A DNA stretch of 64,000 nt from Flavobacterium sp. SM15 (GTDB lineage: Bacteria; Bacteroidota; Bacteroidia; Flavobacteriales; Flavobacteriaceae). Positions 61,830 through 64,000 of the stretch are shown piece after piece. The stretch spans positions 124,001-188,000 of the forward strand of contig NZ_JAKLTO010000003.1 of assembly GCF_022012335.1 (NCBI RefSeq), given 5' to 3'. Each line of letters starts with the position of its first letter. Positions within the stretch are counted from its first letter, which is position 1. The notes under the pieces were generated by a model. That model was not told the origin of the DNA. It made no database searches and worked only from the letters and a program-made list of their open reading frames with translations. Made by a program: the position numbers and the translations under genes.

Positions 61830-63554
61830 ATGAACAAAACAGTAAGCATAAATTTAGGAGGTCTTCCATTTAACATCGACGAAGACGCCTTTCAAAAACT
61901 GAGTCGTTATTTTGATGCGATAAAGAAATCTCTTGCCCCTGATGGTAGAGACGAAATCATAAGCGACATCGAGAGCCGAGTTGCAGAATTATTATCTGAA
62001 AAACTTAACAACGACAAACAAGTTGTAGGACTTACCGAAATTGACCAGGTTATTGCAGTAATGGGACAACCGGAAGATTACAGAATCGAAGAGGAAACCA
62101 CACAAAACACCTACACAACTTACAATCCGTCAGGGTCTAAAAAATTATACCGTGACAAAGAAAAAGGAATGTTAGGCGGTGTGGCAGCAGGTTTCGGTCA
62201 TTATTTAGGTTTTGACCCGCTTTGGATCCGTTTATTCTTGATTTTATTGGTTATTGCAGGATTTGGAACCGGTATTTTAGTGTACATTATCTTCTGGGTA
62301 TTGGTTCCCGAAGCTAAAACCACAGCAGAAAAACTGGAAATGACCGGCCAACCGATTACCATCTCAAATATCGAGAAAAAAGTAAAGGAAGGCTTTGCTG
62401 AAATTTCCGATACGATAAACAACATCGATCATCAGAAAATTGCGGATAACGCTAAAAGTGGTGCCCAAAAAATCGGAAGCTCGCTTGAGGAAGTTTTCAT
62501 GACCATTTTCCGTGTGATTGCTAAAGTAATTGGAGCGTTTATCGTGGTAATTTCAGCATCATCACTAATCGGAATCATTATTTTTTCTATCATGTTGATT
62601 TTTTCTTCAACTATGACTGATGCACCTTGGTTTAATTACATCAACGCCGGAAACTATACTGATATTCCAATGTGGTTGTTAGGAATCCTGACGTTATTTG
62701 CAATTGGTATCCCGTTCTTTTTCTTATTCTTATTAGGATTGAAATTATTGGTAAGCAATTTGAAATCAATCGGAAACTACGCTAAGTTTACTTTGTTAGG
62801 CGTTTGGTTGATTGCCGTTGCAGCGATGATTTACTACGGAATTCGTCAGGCAACTGAAGTTGGTTACGATGGTAAAGTGGTTAAAAAAGAGCAATTGATG
62901 TTATCTCCAAACGACACTTTACACATCAAATTCCGTTTCAACGATTATTTTTCTAAAACGGCTGATAGCGAGACCGATTTCCGTTTCACACAGGATTCTT
63001 TACAAAATGAAGTAATTTACTCCAACAATGTAGAACTTCACATTCTAAAAACTACGGAGCAGCCTTACCTTCAAATTGAAAAAACCGCAGAAGGAAAATC
63101 TTTGGCAGATGCACGAAAAAGAGCTGAGAAAATAAAATTCAGCTACACCATTGATCCAAACACGATTATTTTAGACAATTATCTTTTAACGGATATCGAA
63201 AGTAAATTCAGAAACCAGAAAGTAAAAGTATTCTTGTACCTAAATGAAGGAACGATCATCAACCCGGATGAGAACACTTCAAAATATTTAGACAACGATT
63301 ACTCTAACTATTACTTCTATTCTGACAGCAACCAAAACCTTTACAAACTTGAAAAAGAAGAGTTAAAGTGTTTAAACTGCCCTGAAGACGATGAAGACTG
63401 GAATCAAGAGGAGCCAGACAGTACAGCCACAAAAACCACTACAATAAAAATCAATGAAGATGGTTTGCAAATAAAGGAAAGTAAAAAAGTAACCAACAAA
63501 GAGATTAAAGACATTGATTACCAACAGGATAAAGTAATCATTACTACCAAATAA
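61830..63554 (+). CDS. PspC-domain membrane protein with HAAS-like N terminus
   Basis: 574 residues. Residues 1-90 (FQKLSRYFDAIKKSL...EIISDIESRVAELL...VMGQPEDY) look like the HAAS signalling domain, then a PspC domain (about 105-155: KKLYRDKEKGMLGGVAAGFGHYLG, PLWIRLFLILLVIAGFGTGILVYIIFWVLVPEA). Three more membrane segments at about 230-345 are followed by a ~220-residue external beta-rich region with Asp/Lys-rich ends. Probably senses or buffers envelope stress together with PadR. Confidence 0.92.
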   Translation: MNKTVSINLGGLPFNIDEDAFQKLSRYFDAIKKSLAPDGRDEIISDIESRVAELLSEKLNNDKQVVGLTEIDQVIAVMGQPEDYRIEEETTQNTYTTYNPSGSKKLYRDKEKGMLGGVAAGFGHYLGFDPLWIRLFLILLVIAGFGTGILVYIIFWVLVPEAKTTAEKLEMTGQPITISNIEKKVKEGFAEISDTINNIDHQKIADNAKSGAQKIGSSLEEVFMTIFRVIAKVIGAFIVVISASSLIGIIIFSIMLIFSSTMTDAPWFNYINAGNYTDIPMWLLGILTLFAIGIPFFFLFLLGLKLLVSNLKSIGNYAKFTLLGVWLIAVAAMIYYGIRQATEVGYDGKVVKKEQLMLSPNDTLHIKFRFNDYFSKTADSETDFRFTQDSLQNEVIYSNNVELHILKTTEQPYLQIEKTAEGKSLADARKRAEKIKFSYTIDPNTIILDNYLLTDIESKFRNQKVKVFLYLNEGTIINPDENTSKYLDNDYSNYYFYSDSNQNLYKLEKEELKCLNCPEDDEDWNQEEPDSTATKTTTIKINEDGLQIKESKKVTNKEIKDIDYQQDKVIITTK

Positions 63555-63561
63555 CTAACTA

Positions 63562-64000
63562 ATGAAATCATCAATCAAATATTATTTAGCGTTAGTTAAT
63601 TTGGCAGGTGTAACCTGGTTGTCTACTGCTCAGGAAGTCCTCATCAGTCATAAACCTGAGCAGCCGATAATCGAAACAATGGAAAACAAAAGTGTTCTTA
63701 ATTTCGATTTCATCATCAGCAATACTTCTAAAGACACGTTACAACTTACTCGTTTGGAAGTAAAGTTTTTCGACAAAAACAACCAACTTATCCAACAAAA
63801 GTTCTTAGACAACAACGGTACGGCACCAAGCATTAACACCATTCCTACTCATCAATGGAATGGTGTTTCCAAAACACTGATATTCAATCCTTTTGAAGAA
63901 GTCTATCCGTTAACCGAAAAACTTGAGTTCACATTTACATTCAACGATAAAATTGAAGTAAAGCAAATTGTTCTTCCAAAAAAGTATCACCAATCCAGTG
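63562..64000 (+). CDS. Exported protein, cut by the window end
   Basis: From ATG 63562, 7 nt after PspC, the frame stays open to the window edge (146 codons seen). Signal peptide MKSSIKYYLALVNLAGVTW with LSTAQ cleavage, then Ig-like strands (VLISHKPEQPIIETMENKSV, LNFDFIISNTSKDTLQLTRL). In similar Flavobacteriaceae loci such an N-terminal domain is sometimes followed by an M23 peptidase, but the C terminus is outside the window. Confidence 0.8.
   Translation, partial: MKSSIKYYLALVNLAGVTWLSTAQEVLISHKPEQPIIETMENKSVLNFDFIISNTSKDTLQLTRLEVKFFDKNNQLIQQKFLDNNGTAPSINTIPTHQWNGVSKTLIFNPFEEVYPLTEKLEFTFTFNDKIEVKQIVLPKKYHQSS

Noticed and set aside
1-64000. tRNA, rRNA, prophage, transposase or toxin-antitoxin genes
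   Set aside because: None could be recognised on reading both strands; a tRNA scan was not possible here.

Overview
The window is chromosomal DNA of a Bacteroidota bacterium, most likely a Flavobacterium or close relative in the Flavobacteriaceae. The evidence is AT-rich DNA, proteins with type IX secretion (T9SS) sorting tails, SusC/FhuA-type TonB receptor architecture, a long 1,119-residue SecA, the rpmB-rpmG-DUF4295 cluster, and many promoters of the Bacteroidota form TTG-N17-23-TAnnTTTG. No rRNA, tRNA, CRISPR array, transposase, phage or conjugation gene was seen. The window reads as core chromosome with small accessory loci.

Layout. 1-4.7 kb: end of a large T9SS type-B surface protein, then bshC, a formylglycine-generating-enzyme-fold protein and ndk. 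4.7-9.9 kb: a TonB siderophore receptor with a PepSY membrane partner, a DUF721 protein, and a lipocalin-like lipoprotein facing a serine hydrolase. 9.9-18.1 kb (mostly minus strand): ftsY, ribosomal L28/L33 with DUF4295, cinA, an HPt phosphotransfer protein, an FAH-family hydrolase, a DEDD exonuclease, a 2-oxoacid dehydrogenase E2 and a glycosyltransferase. 18.2-26.5 kb: an ABC-F ATPase, a secreted unknown, a 21-bp tandem array, an unusual zinc-ribbon SDR, a methyltransferase, carbonic anhydrase, DinB and a LolD-like ATPase. 26.7-31.8 kb: cobalamin adenosyltransferase, DUF2795, secA. 31.8-34.1 kb: a three-gene minus-strand locus (small Cys protein, MbnP-like lipoprotein, outer-membrane protein) that looks copper-related. 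34.2-46 kb: hydrolase, FAD oxidase, AEC transporter, an Rrf2/NAD(P)-binding pair, meaB, MATE pump, PPK2 kinase and a second ABC-F. 46.2-50.4 kb: a DmpA-type peptidase and two tandem T9SS type-A paralogues. 50.4-57.8 kb: a one-domain DEAD-like protein with an NtrC-type regulator that lacks a DNA-binding tail, a Nat-type ABC exporter, dnaJ and grpE. 58-64 kb: YceI, a TIGR01777 epimerase, DUF4442, then two transcription units sharing a near-identical promoter-leader, the second holding DUF4870-PadR-PspC and a gene cut by the window end.

Most noteworthy non-genic structures: (i) a 10.3-copy 21-bp array whose T6 tracts recur every two helical turns; (ii) an 87-bp promoter-leader present twice with 8 differences and no gaps; (iii) four copies of a dispersed intergenic repeat, one supplying a stop codon; (iv) a probable leaderless GTG start at the copper locus; (v) an 11-codon leader ORF overlapping the padR start by ATGA. 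All family calls come from reading the sequence by eye; no database search was run.
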